A stretch of 64,000 bases of DNA. It comes from an uncultured Dehalococcoidia bacterium. GTDB taxonomy: Bacteria; Chloroflexota; Dehalococcoidia; Lucifugimonadales; GCA-2712585. Each line of letters begins with the position of its first letter. The first letter of the stretch is position 1. Below the pieces are notes generated by a model. The model was given only the letters and a program-made list of their open reading frames with translations. It was not told where the DNA came from and searched no databases. Positions 24,986-34,346 of this stretch are shown here, piece after piece. Both the position numbers and the translations under genes were made by a program. The DNA lies in contig OX638324.1 of assembly GCA_951812825.1 (NCBI GenBank), positions 254,977 to 318,976 of the forward strand. Direction: 5' to 3'.

Positions 24986-26327
24986 TGTCGGCGTAGTTGG
25001 GGTCGTATCCAGCGAGGGTGCCTTCCTCCAGCTGGCGCTGATAGGAAGGGGGCTTGAAGTCGGGCGGGTCCGTCGGGGTCTTGCCGAGGACGTTTATGTC
25101 ATATAGCCGCTGGATCTCGGCCTCGTCGCGGCCCAGCAGGTCGCCGAGGATGAACTCGTTGTGCTCGCCGAGGGCGGGCGCGGGACGGCGGATCTTGGCC
25201 GGCGTCTTCGACATCTTCCAGGGTCGGCCAAAGTAGATCTTTGGGCCTATGCCGGAGTCGGGGTTGTGCTCGACCCGCTCGTAGAAGCCACGGTTTCTCA
25301 TGTGGGGGTTCGTGAGCACGTCGCGGCTGTTCATCACCGCGGCGGCGGGAATTTTTTGCCCCTGAAGCGCGTCCATTAATTCCGTCTGGTTCCAGCCGGA
25401 GGTCCATTGACCAAGGAGCTCGTCCAGTTCATCCTGGTGCTTGAAGCGGGATGGGGCGTCGGCAAACCGCTCGTCGAGGCTCCAGGCCACGCTGTCCATT
25501 ACCCTAAGCAGCGCCTGCCACTGTTCGTCATTCTCGATCGCGACGGCGACCCACTTGTCGTCGCCACGGCAGGGATAGACGCCATGAGGGGCGTGGTAGG
25601 GGTGGCGGTTGCCCATGATGCGCCCGTTTCGGCCGTTGACCTCGTAGTCCAACAGAGCGTCTCCCATGGTGGCGACGCCAATCTGGTACATGGCCAGGTC
25701 GAGCCACTGGCCCTTGCCCGTCTTCTGACGGTAGTGAAGGGCGGCGAGGATGGCGAATACCGCCGTCCAGCCAACGTGTTGGTCGAAGAATGACTTGCCC
25801 ACGCGGCGGGGCCCCTCGTCGGGGTATCCGGTGAACTGGCTGAGGCCGCAGGTGAGCTCAAACATCCGCCCGATGCCTGCGTAGGTACGCCACGGGCCGG
25901 TGTGGCCGAAGCCTGTGTTGGAGACGTAGATGAGGTCCGGCTTCTCCTGCTTCAGGTCCTCGTAGGAGAGGCCGAGGCGCTTCATGGTGCCGGCGCGGTT
26001 GTTCTCCACGACAACGTCGCTGATGCGCGCCAACTCCTTGAATGCTTCAACGCCCTCTGCCACTTTGAGATTAAGTGTTACGCCCAGCTTGCTGCGCTGA
26101 AGGGTGTTGAAGGAGCCGTCCCGGTTCCATGGATCGTCGCCGGGTTCGTTGTCGGCGTATAGGAGGCGGGCAGCCTCGGTGCGAAACAGGGTGTGCGTCT
26201 CGACCTTGATGACCTCCGCGCCCATATCCGCCATGATATGCAGCGCCATGGGCATGGCGACCATGGTGGTGGAGTCGATGATGCGCAGACCGGCGAGGGG
26301 GCCTTTCTTCTTCGCGTCAGTTGTCAA
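24969..26327 (-). CDS. CaiB/BaiF (class III) CoA-transferase, second copy
   Basis: A 452-residue paralogue of the preceding protein: GLRIIDSTTMVAMPMALHIMADMGAEVIKVE at the N terminus, RSKLGVTLNLKVAEGVEAF, and GKGQWLDLAMYQIG with the expected catalytic Asp. It is longer in the C-terminal part (NVLGKTPTDPPDFKPPSYQ). The start lies 4 bases from the end of the ornithine-cyclodeaminase-family gene, giving a tight operon. It probably activates or exchanges an organic acid handled by the hotdog proteins upstream. That link is inference. Confidence 0.88.
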   Translation of the reverse strand: MTTDAKKKGPLAGLRIIDSTTMVAMPMALHIMADMGAEVIKVETHTLFRTEAARLLYADNEPGDDPWNRDGSFNTLQRSKLGVTLNLKVAEGVEAFKELARISDVVVENNRAGTMKRLGLSYEDLKQEKPDLIYVSNTGFGHTGPWRTYAGIGRMFELTCGLSQFTGYPDEGPRRVGKSFFDQHVGWTAVFAILAALHYRQKTGKGQWLDLAMYQIGVATMGDALLDYEVNGRNGRIMGNRHPYHAPHGVYPCRGDDKWVAVAIENDEQWQALLRVMDSVAWSLDERFADAPSRFKHQDELDELLGQWTSGWNQTELMDALQGQKIPAAAVMNSRDVLTNPHMRNRGFYERVEHNPDSGIGPKIYFGRPWKMSKTPAKIRRPAPALGEHNEFILGDLLGRDEAEIQRLYDINVLGKTPTDPPDFKPPSYQRQLEEGTLAGYDPNYADIVGAD

Positions 26328-26330
26328 AGG

Positions 26331-27290
26331 CTACAACTCCAGGGGGACTTCCACGCCCAGGCCCGTTTCTTTGGCCTCGCGATAGACGTAAGCGGCGGCG
26401 GCAACGTCACTGACGGCGATGCCCTGGGATTCAAACAGGGTAATCTCGTCGTCGGACTCACGTCCTGAAACGCGGCCCGCCACAACGGAGGCCAGGTCGT
26501 GAATCTGGTCCCAGCGCACCCTGCCGCGCTCGATGGGGTAGAGCAGGTCTCCGGCTTCTATCTTGGCGTCTTCGATGCTGTCGACTACGATGCGATTGGA
26601 GCGGCGGATGACGTTATCATCCACCTCCTGGCGGATCCAGTGGTTGCTGCCGGCGGCGTTGACGTGCATGCCCGGCTCCAGCCAATCGCCCAATAGCACG
26701 GGGCTGCGGGTGGTGGTCATGGTGATGACGATGTCGCAGCCTCGGACACAATCTTCCGCGCTTTCAGCTTGGGTGACTTCTATGCCGAGCTTTGCAGACA
26801 TCTCCTCGCAGAACCTGACGGCTGCTTCGGGAAAACGATCGAAGGCTTTGACGGACTTGATGTCACGGACGGCGCACACGCCCTCAAGCTGGCCGCGACC
26901 CTGGAAGCCGGTGCCGATGATGCCGACGGTTGCGGAATCTTCGCGGGCCATGTGGCGGGTGGCCACGGCGCTGACGGCGCTGGTGCGAAGCAACGAACAG
27001 CGCGTGCCCTGCACCAGCGACAGCAGGTCGCCGGTGGTACTGTCGTAGAGCAAGATGAGAAAGCGGGTGCCGGCGCGGAAGCTGGTGTAGGTCTTGAGGC
27101 CGAAGACGCCGCTGCCCAGTACGGAGGCCGCCATCAGATGATGAAAGCCGCGGGGCAGCCGGATGCGGGAGCGGGGTCGGTTCCAGGTGTCGCCGCGGCC
27201 CGCTTGAAGAAAGGCATCCTCCATGACCTCCACGCAGTCGGCCATGGACATGACCTGATCGACTTCGGCGTCGCCGAGCAACAGCGCCAT
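26331..27290 (-). CDS. Ornithine cyclodeaminase/mu-crystallin family protein
   Basis: A 319-residue NAD(P)-binding protein. The N-terminal half has RPRSRIRLP and HHLMAASVLGSGVFGLKTYTSF. The Rossmann motif is VGIIGTGFQGRGQLEGV near residue 130, followed by VDSIEDAKIEAGDLLYPIE. Relatives include ornithine cyclodeaminase, alanine dehydrogenase of archaeal type, ketimine reductases and opine-like synthases. With no ornithine genes nearby, an imine reductase or amino-acid-type dehydrogenase is as likely. It lies in the CoA-transferase operon. Confidence 0.82.
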   Translation of the reverse strand: MALLLGDAEVDQVMSMADCVEVMEDAFLQAGRGDTWNRPRSRIRLPRGFHHLMAASVLGSGVFGLKTYTSFRAGTRFLILLYDSTTGDLLSLVQGTRCSLLRTSAVSAVATRHMAREDSATVGIIGTGFQGRGQLEGVCAVRDIKSVKAFDRFPEAAVRFCEEMSAKLGIEVTQAESAEDCVRGCDIVITMTTTRSPVLLGDWLEPGMHVNAAGSNHWIRQEVDDNVIRRSNRIVVDSIEDAKIEAGDLLYPIERGRVRWDQIHDLASVVAGRVSGRESDDEITLFESQGIAVSDVAAAAYVYREAKETGLGVEVPLEL

Positions 27291-27333
27291 TAGTTATCAC
27301 CCTTATTGGATGGCTTGTCGTTTTGCATCGTTA

Positions 27334-28680
27334 CTAGTACCAGTTCTTTCGGTAGGTGTTGTAGCCGACGAAGGGCGGGCGGGCCGGATGGGGGATGGGC
27401 AGCTGTACCGGGCCGGACTCGCGGGATGGCAGGTAGACCGTGGCGGAACCGGGGGCCTGGGCCTCTCCAACCTGGTTGGTGCCTTCGATGTCGATGCCGA
27501 CGGCGCAGTATTCAACTTCGCCGGGAACGGCTCCGGGGCCTTCCTCGCCACGCTGGACCTCCTTGAACTTCTTGACGACAGTGCCCCTGTAGATGGTCAC
27601 GTCGCCGTAGAAAACGGGCTTGCGCATGGCGATATAGAACCGTCGGATGAAGCCCTCGTCGCCCATCCAGTTGGTCAGAAGCTGTGCGGGAATCTGTACC
27701 CGCTGCACACCGAAGTCGAAGGGGCCGGGCAGCCCGCGATAGATGGCCAGCAGCGCGTCTTCGTGCTCGGAGCCGGGGGTCCAGGGCCAGCGGGTTATGG
27801 GATGCACGCGCACCCACTCGCCGGTCTTCTTGGAGTGGTGGTAGGAAGGCTCGAAGGCCAGTTCGTCGCCGGGGAGGTTCTCCGCCGCCTTGGTGCAGTA
27901 ATCCATGAAGTGACGCGACACTTGGTCCTGGAGCGTCCACGGGGGCAGGACGAAGGGGCCTATTTCGTCGCCCACGTTCACGTCCTCCCAATAGAGCGGC
28001 TCAGCGCCCCGGGGTTTGAAGGCCTCGATCATACCCACGTATTCTTCAATCTGCTCCGGCGAATACTGGGATGCCTTTCGTTCGTACATCATGTGCTGGC
28101 CCAACCGCTCGCGTGGTACGGCGCGGCTGGACTCCATGTTTCGCTGGGGAACCATTATCTGGGTGCCGTAGCACTTGGCGGGCATGTCGCCGTGGAAGTC
28201 GTGGTAGTAGCATTCCGAAATAAGAAAAATGAGCTTGCCTTGGGAGCCTGACCTCTCAATCAACTCCTTGGTCACCTTGGAAGAGCGGAACTTGGCCCCG
28301 GCACGAACCACGTCGTAGAACTCCCACGCCGTGCCGGAGATAAAGTTGGCCATGGGATAGCCCTGGGGACGCTTGGCGCCGTGGGCAGAAGGGTAGCGGA
28401 TGAGGGCCAGGATGGGGCCGGGCGCTAGCTGGGAGCCGTAGCGAGAGCGCCGTCCGTACTCAGGGTCGGTGAAGAGAGGATTGTCGTCGCCGATGCTGAG
28501 GGCGTAATTGCGGATGGTGCGCTCGTCGAGGCGCAGGGTGGCTTCGTAGGGAGGTCCCGACTGGTCGATGGGCGAAGGCGGGTCCGGAGGCAGGTTCTCC
28601 ATAACCTCTTCGTCGATCATTGCCCTCGTGCGTGATATATATTCTTCGATGGCCTCTTCGAAGGTCTGCTCGGTGGTCAT
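27334..28680 (-). CDS. Double-hotdog MaoC/FAS1-like dehydratase-family protein
   Basis: A 448-residue protein from the ATG at 28680 (CAGGAG 6 bases upstream; the frame upstream of it is not coding). Residues 30-190 form one hotdog domain (LSIGDDNPLFTDPEYG... LAPGPILAL) and residues 240-400 a second (ITRWPWTPGSEHED, NWMGDEGFIRRFYIAM, YRGTVVKKF). The usual hydratase D-x4-H has Phe in place of His in NPLF, so that site looks non-catalytic in the first domain. It may hydrate, dehydrate or simply bind an acyl-CoA. Paralogue and neighbour of the next gene. Confidence 0.75.
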   Translation of the reverse strand: MTTEQTFEEAIEEYISRTRAMIDEEVMENLPPDPPSPIDQSGPPYEATLRLDERTIRNYALSIGDDNPLFTDPEYGRRSRYGSQLAPGPILALIRYPSAHGAKRPQGYPMANFISGTAWEFYDVVRAGAKFRSSKVTKELIERSGSQGKLIFLISECYYHDFHGDMPAKCYGTQIMVPQRNMESSRAVPRERLGQHMMYERKASQYSPEQIEEYVGMIEAFKPRGAEPLYWEDVNVGDEIGPFVLPPWTLQDQVSRHFMDYCTKAAENLPGDELAFEPSYHHSKKTGEWVRVHPITRWPWTPGSEHEDALLAIYRGLPGPFDFGVQRVQIPAQLLTNWMGDEGFIRRFYIAMRKPVFYGDVTIYRGTVVKKFKEVQRGEEGPGAVPGEVEYCAVGIDIEGTNQVGEAQAPGSATVYLPSRESGPVQLPIPHPARPPFVGYNTYRKNWY

Positions 28681-28700
28681 GCAATGCTCCTGTCCGGGAA

Positions 28701-29870
28701 TTAGCGTCCGAGGGGGGCGTAGTCGGCGTGGGGGATTGGCAGCGACACCGTATGGCCGGGCGACGGCAGATAGGCGACGGCTTTGCCTACGGCAACGGTC
28801 TCCCCCAACTGGTTGACGCCGCTGATGCGTACTTCTACGGCGAAGTAGGTCTCTTTGCCAATACGCTCCTTGTACTTGTCCGACACCGTTCCTCGCAGCC
28901 ACATGGTGTCACCGTAGAGGAAATGGTTGGGCAGCTCGATGTCCAGGGAGCGTAGGAAGGCGTCGTCGCCCATCCAGCTTGTAACAACCTGCCCCGCCAG
29001 GCAGACCACTTGCATCCCCCGGCTGAAGGGGGCAACGAACCCGGCGTCGCGGCACGAGAGGATATCTTCATATTCCTGTTCGGCGTCCCAGTAGGGCCAG
29101 TTGGTGGAGGGATTGGTGCGGACGCGCCCGGGCATCCGCTTAAGGTTGTTGTAGACGGGAGAGCCGAGGGGCATGGTCTTCTGCTCCGCCACGGTCCAGG
29201 CCATCATGTCGGAGAGGCTCAGTGGGCCTTTGACCAGCTTGGGAAGCTCTTCGCCTTCCTCCGCGTCGTCCCAATAGCGGAGGAGACGGCCACGAGGCGG
29301 GGGCTCGCCTTCGATGCCCTGCCGGATGTTTTCGATTTCATCGTCGGAATAGACGTAGATTTCCCGGTCGCAGATCATCTCCTCGCCGGTGCGGAAGGGG
29401 ACAAGGGCGGTCGTGCCGGTGCTTGTGCCGATGTAACCGCCGTAGGAGTTCCGATAGAGGGCGCAGGAGTCCACGTCCGCCGTCTGCTTCTCGCCCACGG
29501 ACTGTCCACCAGACACTCCCGTCACCTCCAGGCTGCTGGTCAGCCGGTCGCCCACCCGGATAACGTCCACCAAGTCCATTGACGCTCGGCGGGTGATTCT
29601 GGTGACGCCGTAGTCCTTGGTCTGGTAGGCGGCAGCGGAGGTGGGAGTTCGGATGGCGGCAACGAAAGTCGGTGGTGCGATCATGCTGTGGTACTTGGTG
29701 CCTACGCCGCTGGCGGGGTCCTTGTACAGGGGGTTTGGGTCTCCGAGAGCGGCGCAGAACCGCCGGATAGTCAGCCAGTCCGCCAGGTCAGCGCCTTGGG
29801 GAACGTCTTCGGCCTGCTGACCGACGAAGGCTTGGGAATCTTCCAGAAACTGCTTAATCCTGTCTGTCAT
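28701..29870 (-). CDS. Double-hotdog MaoC/FAS1-like dehydratase-family protein, second copy
   Basis: A 389-residue paralogue of the downstream gene. First hotdog: FCAALGDPNPLYKDPASG then MIAPPTFVAAIR, with Tyr where the catalytic His usually stands. Second: STNWPYWDAEQEYED, SWMGDDAFLRSLDIEL and GDTMWLRGTVSDKY. Both end with a Tyr/Pro tail (SLPIPHADYAPLGR). The two probably form a heteromeric acyl-CoA hydratase or carrier with the CoA-transferases. Separated by 20 bases from the first copy. Confidence 0.75.
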   Translation of the reverse strand: MTDRIKQFLEDSQAFVGQQAEDVPQGADLADWLTIRRFCAALGDPNPLYKDPASGVGTKYHSMIAPPTFVAAIRTPTSAAAYQTKDYGVTRITRRASMDLVDVIRVGDRLTSSLEVTGVSGGQSVGEKQTADVDSCALYRNSYGGYIGTSTGTTALVPFRTGEEMICDREIYVYSDDEIENIRQGIEGEPPPRGRLLRYWDDAEEGEELPKLVKGPLSLSDMMAWTVAEQKTMPLGSPVYNNLKRMPGRVRTNPSTNWPYWDAEQEYEDILSCRDAGFVAPFSRGMQVVCLAGQVVTSWMGDDAFLRSLDIELPNHFLYGDTMWLRGTVSDKYKERIGKETYFAVEVRISGVNQLGETVAVGKAVAYLPSPGHTVSLPIPHADYAPLGR

Positions 29871-29912
29871 CTTTTCTCCCGAAGCCGGATTTTACCCACA
29901 GGCTCTGGCTTT

Positions 29913-30128
29913 CTAGTCCTGCGTGGGAATCCTGGACCAAATCGCTTGATGGGGGTCTGTCATCAATCCCCGGTCGCCTATGATTGCTCTGGCTGCCAGC
30001 AGGGTGACGTTCGGGTCGTTGGATATCATCACCCACTCCGGGGCCTCGGGAATCCAATAAGGCGATGTGATGCGCACAAGTTTGCCTTCCCTAGGCTCCA
30101 GATATATGCCAATCTTGCTTGGGTCCAC
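29913..30128 (-). CDS. Small protein of unknown function
   Basis: A 71-residue protein starting at GTG 30128, with AAAGGGA 7 bases upstream. The sequence YLEPREGKLVRITSPYWIPEAPEWVMISNDPNVTLLAARAII is compact and not repetitive. It is the first gene of the minus-strand catabolic block and may be its accessory subunit. No family recognised. Confidence 0.5.
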   Translation of the reverse strand: MDPSKIGIYLEPREGKLVRITSPYWIPEAPEWVMISNDPNVTLLAARAIIGDRGLMTDPHQAIWSRIPTQD

Positions 30129-30239
30129 GGTTTTGTCCCTTTAGTTAAGCGCCGAGATTGCAATGCGGGGTTGCCTCTTCCAGTCCCAGCGAACGGGATT
30201 ATAGATATGAAAGCTAAAAGCGTCAACGAAGGGGGAGAG

Positions 30240-30269
30240 TTGCTAGTGAGGCGTGAATCCGGGTATAAT
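30240..30269 (+). promoter_or_regulatory. Promoter of the HigBA module
   Basis: TTGCTA at 30240-30245, an 18-base spacer, and a perfect TATAAT at 30264-30269, 35 bases before the toxin ATG at 30305. The AT-rich stretch between them (TTTATCATTTACGTAA) could hold the autoregulatory operator. Confidence 0.6.
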
Positions 30270-30304
30270 GGTACGACTGTTTATCATTTACGTAATACAT
30301 ACTA

Positions 30305-30583
30305 ATGATTCTAGGCTTCAGAGACCAAAGAACTCAGCGATTCTATAATGGACAATTCGTACGGGACTTTCAGAGCTTTGCTAACCAAGCTGAAAGACGT
30401 TTGACCATACTGGACAATGCAGAATCCCTGCAGGACTTGGCGAGCTTGCCCAGCAATCGGTTCCAATTACTCTCAGGAGACTTGAAAGGTCAGTACAGCA
30501 TTAGAATCAACCGGCAGTGGCGAATCTGTTTTCGCTGGGAACCAGAAGGCCCAATTAACGTTCAAATCGTGGACTATCACTGA
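30305..30583 (+). CDS. higB: HigB-type RelE-superfamily toxin
   Basis: A 92-residue protein: a basic N terminus, then LASLPSNRFQLLSGDLKGQYSIRINRQWRICFRWEPEG and a final VDYH. This is the HigB/plasmid-killer pattern (L-x-G-x-x-x-x-x-S-I-R-I-N-x-Q-W-R-I-x-F). HigB toxins cut mRNA on the ribosome. The toxin-first gene order and a TGATG overlap with the antitoxin gene fit the HigBA family. Confidence 0.88.
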   Translation: MILGFRDQRTQRFYNGQFVRDFQSFANQAERRLTILDNAESLQDLASLPSNRFQLLSGDLKGQYSIRINRQWRICFRWEPEGPINVQIVDYH

Positions 30584-30921
30584 TGAGGAAGATTGAAATG
30601 AGATTCCAAAATCGCATGAGACCGGTCCATCCGGGAGAGATTCTGGCGGAGGAGTTGGAGGAGTTGGGAATGTCTGCAAACGGACTGGCGAAAGTTCTGG
30701 ACGTTCCAACAAATCGAATTACGGCCATATTGAACCGCCAACGAGGGGTGACCGCGGACACGGCGCTACGACTTGGCCGCTACTTCGGGACTTCCCCCCA
30801 GTTCTGGCTAAACCTGCAGAAGACCTACGAGCTGCGAAAAGCAGAGACCAAATCCGGCAATCTCATCAGGGAACGGGTGCAGCCGAGGCAAACGGTACCG
30901 ACCGACACGCCCACCTCCTAG
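30583..30921 (+). CDS. higA: HigA-type antitoxin
   Basis: A 112-residue partner of HigB with an N-terminal helix-turn-helix of the XRE type. RPVHPGEILAEELEELGMSANGLAKVLDV is the HigA signature and NRITAILNRQRGVTADTALRLGRYF the recognition helix region. It neutralises the toxin and represses its own promoter. Its stop overlaps the convergent alpha-hydroxy-acid oxidase stop by 4 bases. Confidence 0.9.
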   Translation: MRKIEMRFQNRMRPVHPGEILAEELEELGMSANGLAKVLDVPTNRITAILNRQRGVTADTALRLGRYFGTSPQFWLNLQKTYELRKAETKSGNLIRERVQPRQTVPTDTPTS

Positions 30922-31985
30922 CCATCGAACCCCCCCGCCTGTGGCAGCACGTCCAGCAGGGGCGAGCGGAATCCCAGCAGCGTCCGGTCAAGGCTGGCCA
31001 GGTTGGGACGACCGCACAGGGTCATGGTCATCTCCATCTCGTCCCTGAGGATTTGCAGGACATGACTTACTCCCGCTTGTCCGTCGACGGCCAGGCCCCA
31101 GAACAGAGGACGCCCGATGAGCACCGCTCGCGCGCCCAGGGCCACCGCCTTGACGATATCTGAACCGCGTCGGACTCCGCCGTCCATGTACACCTCCACC
31201 TGCCCATCGGCGGCGTCCACCACTTCCGGCAGCACCTCAATGGTGGCGAAGGTGGTGTCGAGCTGCCGCGCACCGTGGTTGGAAACGACGAGAGCCTTCG
31301 CCCCGTACTGGCCGCAGCGCGCCGCCTCCTCAGCCGTCATTATGCCCTTCATGACGATGGGCAGAGCGGTCTTCGACGCGAGCCATTCCAGGTAGTCCCA
31401 GGAGGCCGCGGGGTCGCGCACCAGGTTGCTGGCCCACTGGTAGTTTCCGGTCTGGGGCGGCACGTATTCGTTGCGGATGTTGCGCTCCCGCTTGGAGTTG
31501 GTCTTGATGTCGAGGGTCAGGCAGATGGCGGAGAATCCAGCATCTTCAGCCCGGTGGGCCACCTCTACCGTCATGCCCCGATCCGTGTAGAAGTACTGCT
31601 GGAACCAAATAGGTCCCTCAGCGGCCTGGGCCACTTCTTCCATGGTGTAGGTGGAGCCGGAGCTGAGAAGCATGACGGTCCCGGCGTCGGCCGCCGCTTT
31701 CACCGTCGCCAACTCGGCGTCGGGGTGGGCCCGCGCGTGGGCGCCGGAGGGGGCGGGCATTACGGGGAAGGTGATTTCGTGGCCAAGCACCGTCGTCGAC
31801 GTGTCGATGGTTGTCACGTCCTCCATCACCTTTGGTCGCAGGACGATGGCGTCCAGGATGCGACGGGTGCGTTCGAGGGTTATCTCATCGGTGGCGCCGC
31901 CGGCTATGAAGTCGTATTGGCTTTTCGACAGCCGCTCCCTGGCAAGGGGTTCATACTCGTAGATGTTTATGGGACCGACAGCCAT
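30918..31985 (-). CDS. FMN-dependent alpha-hydroxy-acid oxidizing protein
   Basis: About 355 residues from the ATG at 31985; a GGCGGAG lies 8 bases upstream, whereas a TTG at 31991 is too close. TIM-barrel motifs of the lactate/glycolate oxidase family are IAGGATDEITLERT, PVMPAPSGAHARAH, the catalytic segment VSNHGARQLD (active-site His) and MDGGVRRGSDIVKAVALGARAVLIG for FMN binding. Members oxidise (S)-2-hydroxy acids to keto acids, using oxygen or quinone. The usual second Gly in SNHGG is Ala here. Substrate unknown. Confidence 0.88.
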   Translation of the reverse strand: MAVGPINIYEYEPLARERLSKSQYDFIAGGATDEITLERTRRILDAIVLRPKVMEDVTTIDTSTTVLGHEITFPVMPAPSGAHARAHPDAELATVKAAADAGTVMLLSSGSTYTMEEVAQAAEGPIWFQQYFYTDRGMTVEVAHRAEDAGFSAICLTLDIKTNSKRERNIRNEYVPPQTGNYQWASNLVRDPAASWDYLEWLASKTALPIVMKGIMTAEEAARCGQYGAKALVVSNHGARQLDTTFATIEVLPEVVDAADGQVEVYMDGGVRRGSDIVKAVALGARAVLIGRPLFWGLAVDGQAGVSHVLQILRDEMEMTMTLCGRPNLASLDRTLLGFRSPLLDVLPQAGGFDG

Positions 31986-32132
31986 ATCCAACGCTCCGCC
32001 TATCGAATTACCGGACAGCAGCAGTATATGAAGTAGGGCTGGGGGCCGTCAACGCAGTGGGGCAGCGAGAATGGATGAGTCGTAAAGGAGGTCAGCGGAA
32101 TAGGCAGACGCGTTTTCGTGAACCGGATGACG

Positions 32133-32532
32133 TTATCCCGGTGATTCGATGAGGACCTTGCCGCCCTTCCTCACCTCCACGTGCAAGTCATGATCTTCCA
32201 ACATTCGCATTCCGACGAGGGACATGCCGGTTGACGCAACGGCTTGGATCGCCCGAGCCTCGTATCCTATCTACTCGATAAATACGTCAACAGCCTCAGG
32301 CCTCATTTCCTCTAGTTTTCCCCGTGCCTCCGTAGGGTTCTCGCCTGTCGCCCAACACCCGCTGTCCACGTCGATGGCAGCATATTGCCCAACGAGTTCC
32401 GGTTTCACCTTGTGCCGGATATCCCGCACGTATTTCTCCCTTGTGCAAGCGCACCGTCTCACTGGCTTCGAGACAGGGCCTCTTGAGTAGATATTCCTCC
32501 TCGAGGTCAGTCTGCCTTTTGGTGTCCTTCAT
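32133..32532 (-). pseudogene. Fused relics: small TA-like/hypothetical gene and clan AA aspartic protease
   Basis: On the minus strand, reading begins at ATG 32532 (MKDTKRQTDLEEEYLLKRPC) and shifts frame around 32440-32450 into KYVRDIRHKV, then VGQYAAIDVDSGCWATGENP and AVDVFIE, ended by TAG. The same frame then continues IGYEARAIQAV and SLVGMRMLEDHDLHVEVRKG, ending at 32133. The first part follows a small family with a conserved AIDVDSGxWA core. The last part matches the C terminus of retropepsin-like clan AA aspartic proteases (L-V-G-M-x-x-L). A frameshift, a stop and a deletion appear to have merged two neighbouring genes. Confidence 0.65.
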
Positions 32533-32753
32533 TCGTCCCTACCACTTATATTCTTCTGCATCGTTTGCTTCGCTCCTAACAGATATGAACGTATTCACCA
32601 GCCCAGTTGGTTCCCAAAACCTACACGCTGGGTCTGACTTCACTAGTGACGCGAGTCTCATTGCCTGTGATATATTCAGGCGAAATCAAAAACCGTTGGA
32701 ATTAGTACTGCGAGTTCAAAGAAAGCCTGTAACTCGTGCCACGGAGGCTAACC

Positions 32754-34346
32754 ATGTTCATCAACGCCGATGCCATCTTCCTCAACGCCAACGTCATCAC
32801 CATGAACCCCGCCGCGCCTTCCGCCACGGCCATTGCCATCAAGGACGGGCGTTTCCTGGCCGTCGGCGCAGATGCGGACGTTTTAGCGTTCAGGGGCAGC
32901 GCTACCGAGATTCTGGACGTCGCCGGCAAGACCGTGTTGCCGGGCTTCATCGATGCCCACACCCACGTTATGAGCAGTGGCGTCCGACACGTGGCCGAGG
33001 AGGACTGCGACCTCCGCTCCATCGGCGAGATTCAGGAGGCCCTCAAGGGCAGGACCATCGGCGCTCCGGCCGGCGACTGGCTGCTGGGCTTCAAGTTCGA
33101 CGACACCAAGACCTCGGAGCAGCGCTTTCTCCACCGCCAGGACCTGGACGCCGTTTCCCTCGAGCATCCCATCATGGTGGCCCATCAGGCAGGCCACGTA
33201 TATTTCTTCAATTCTCTTGGCCTGCGTCGGGCCGGATTCAGCGACGATACGCCGGACCCTCACGGCGGTCGGTTGGGGCACGACCCTGACGGCAAACTCG
33301 ATGGGCGGGTCTACGGCGCGGCCATTTACCCCGTTCTGCGTCAGGTCTTGCCCCCTCACACAGACAACGACAGACGCCGCGGCCTGGCCCTCATCTGCCG
33401 TATGTTCGCCAAAGCGGGCCTCACCAGCGTTCACGACGCCATGGTGTCCGTCGACGACCTTCGTGTCTACCAACAGGCCAGGGACGGGGGAGATTTGCCC
33501 CTCCGAGTGTATCTGCTCATGTACCGCGACCATTTCCCAGCCCTTCGCGATGCTGGAGTTCGCACCGGCCTAGGCGACGACCGGCTGCGCATCGGAGGCA
33601 TCAAGATGGTTGCGGATGGGGCGATTGCTACCCGGACAGCCTACCTCTCACAACCTTACGTCGGTAGCTGCTGCGACCACGGCCTGGCCGTTATGGACGC
33701 AGAAGAGACGGAGCGGAGAGTGCTGGAGGCGCACCGCGCAGGATTCCAGGTGTGCATCCACTCCAACGGCGATCAGGCAATCGACATTGTTGTGACCGCC
33801 TACGAAAAGGCCCAACGCGCCTTCCCGCGAAAAGACCCGCGTCACCGGATTGAGCACTGCAGCGTCGTCAATCCAGACCTGCTGCGGAGGATCAAAGCCC
33901 TGGGATGCGTTGTCACCCCCTTCTGCTCCTACGTGTACTATCATGGCGAGAAGATGCGCTTCTACGGAGAGGAACGCTTGAAGTGGATGTTCGCCCAGAG
34001 GTCCTTTATTGATTACGGTATCAACTCCACCGGCGCTGCCGACTATCCCTGCAGCCCTTTGCCTCCACTTATGGGCATTCAGAGCTGCGTCACCCGGGAG
34101 GACTACAACGGACAGGTTTGGGGGCCGGAGCAGCGTATCTCCGTCGAAGAGGCCTTGATACTCTACACCATCAACGGCGCTTACGCCTCCTTTGAGGAAA
34201 ACATCAAAGGTTCCATCGAGCCGGGCAAGCTGGCGGACCTGGTAATTCTGGAGGAGGACCCCCGGATCGTCGATCCGAGAACAATCATGGACATCGCCGT
34301 GGAACGCACCATTGTCGGTGGAGAGACGATCCATCAGCGAGACTGA
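32754..34346 (+). CDS. Amidohydrolase, YtcJ-like (amidohydrolase_3)
   Basis: About 530 residues from the ATG at 32754, with GGAGG 6 bases upstream. The N-terminal beta domain is followed by GKTVLPGFIDAHTHVMSSG (metal-ligand His pair). Later come KMVADGAIATRTAYL, HSNGDQAID, a HRIEHCSVV stretch with a further ligand, and the C-terminal segment KGSIEPGKLADLVILEEDP. These enzymes hydrolyse amide or related bonds, and the YtcJ branch has few known substrates. It stands alone, after 220 bases without a gene. Confidence 0.88.
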   Translation: MFINADAIFLNANVITMNPAAPSATAIAIKDGRFLAVGADADVLAFRGSATEILDVAGKTVLPGFIDAHTHVMSSGVRHVAEEDCDLRSIGEIQEALKGRTIGAPAGDWLLGFKFDDTKTSEQRFLHRQDLDAVSLEHPIMVAHQAGHVYFFNSLGLRRAGFSDDTPDPHGGRLGHDPDGKLDGRVYGAAIYPVLRQVLPPHTDNDRRRGLALICRMFAKAGLTSVHDAMVSVDDLRVYQQARDGGDLPLRVYLLMYRDHFPALRDAGVRTGLGDDRLRIGGIKMVADGAIATRTAYLSQPYVGSCCDHGLAVMDAEETERRVLEAHRAGFQVCIHSNGDQAIDIVVTAYEKAQRAFPRKDPRHRIEHCSVVNPDLLRRIKALGCVVTPFCSYVYYHGEKMRFYGEERLKWMFAQRSFIDYGINSTGAADYPCSPLPPLMGIQSCVTREDYNGQVWGPEQRISVEEALILYTINGAYASFEENIKGSIEPGKLADLVILEEDPRIVDPRTIMDIAVERTIVGGETIHQRD

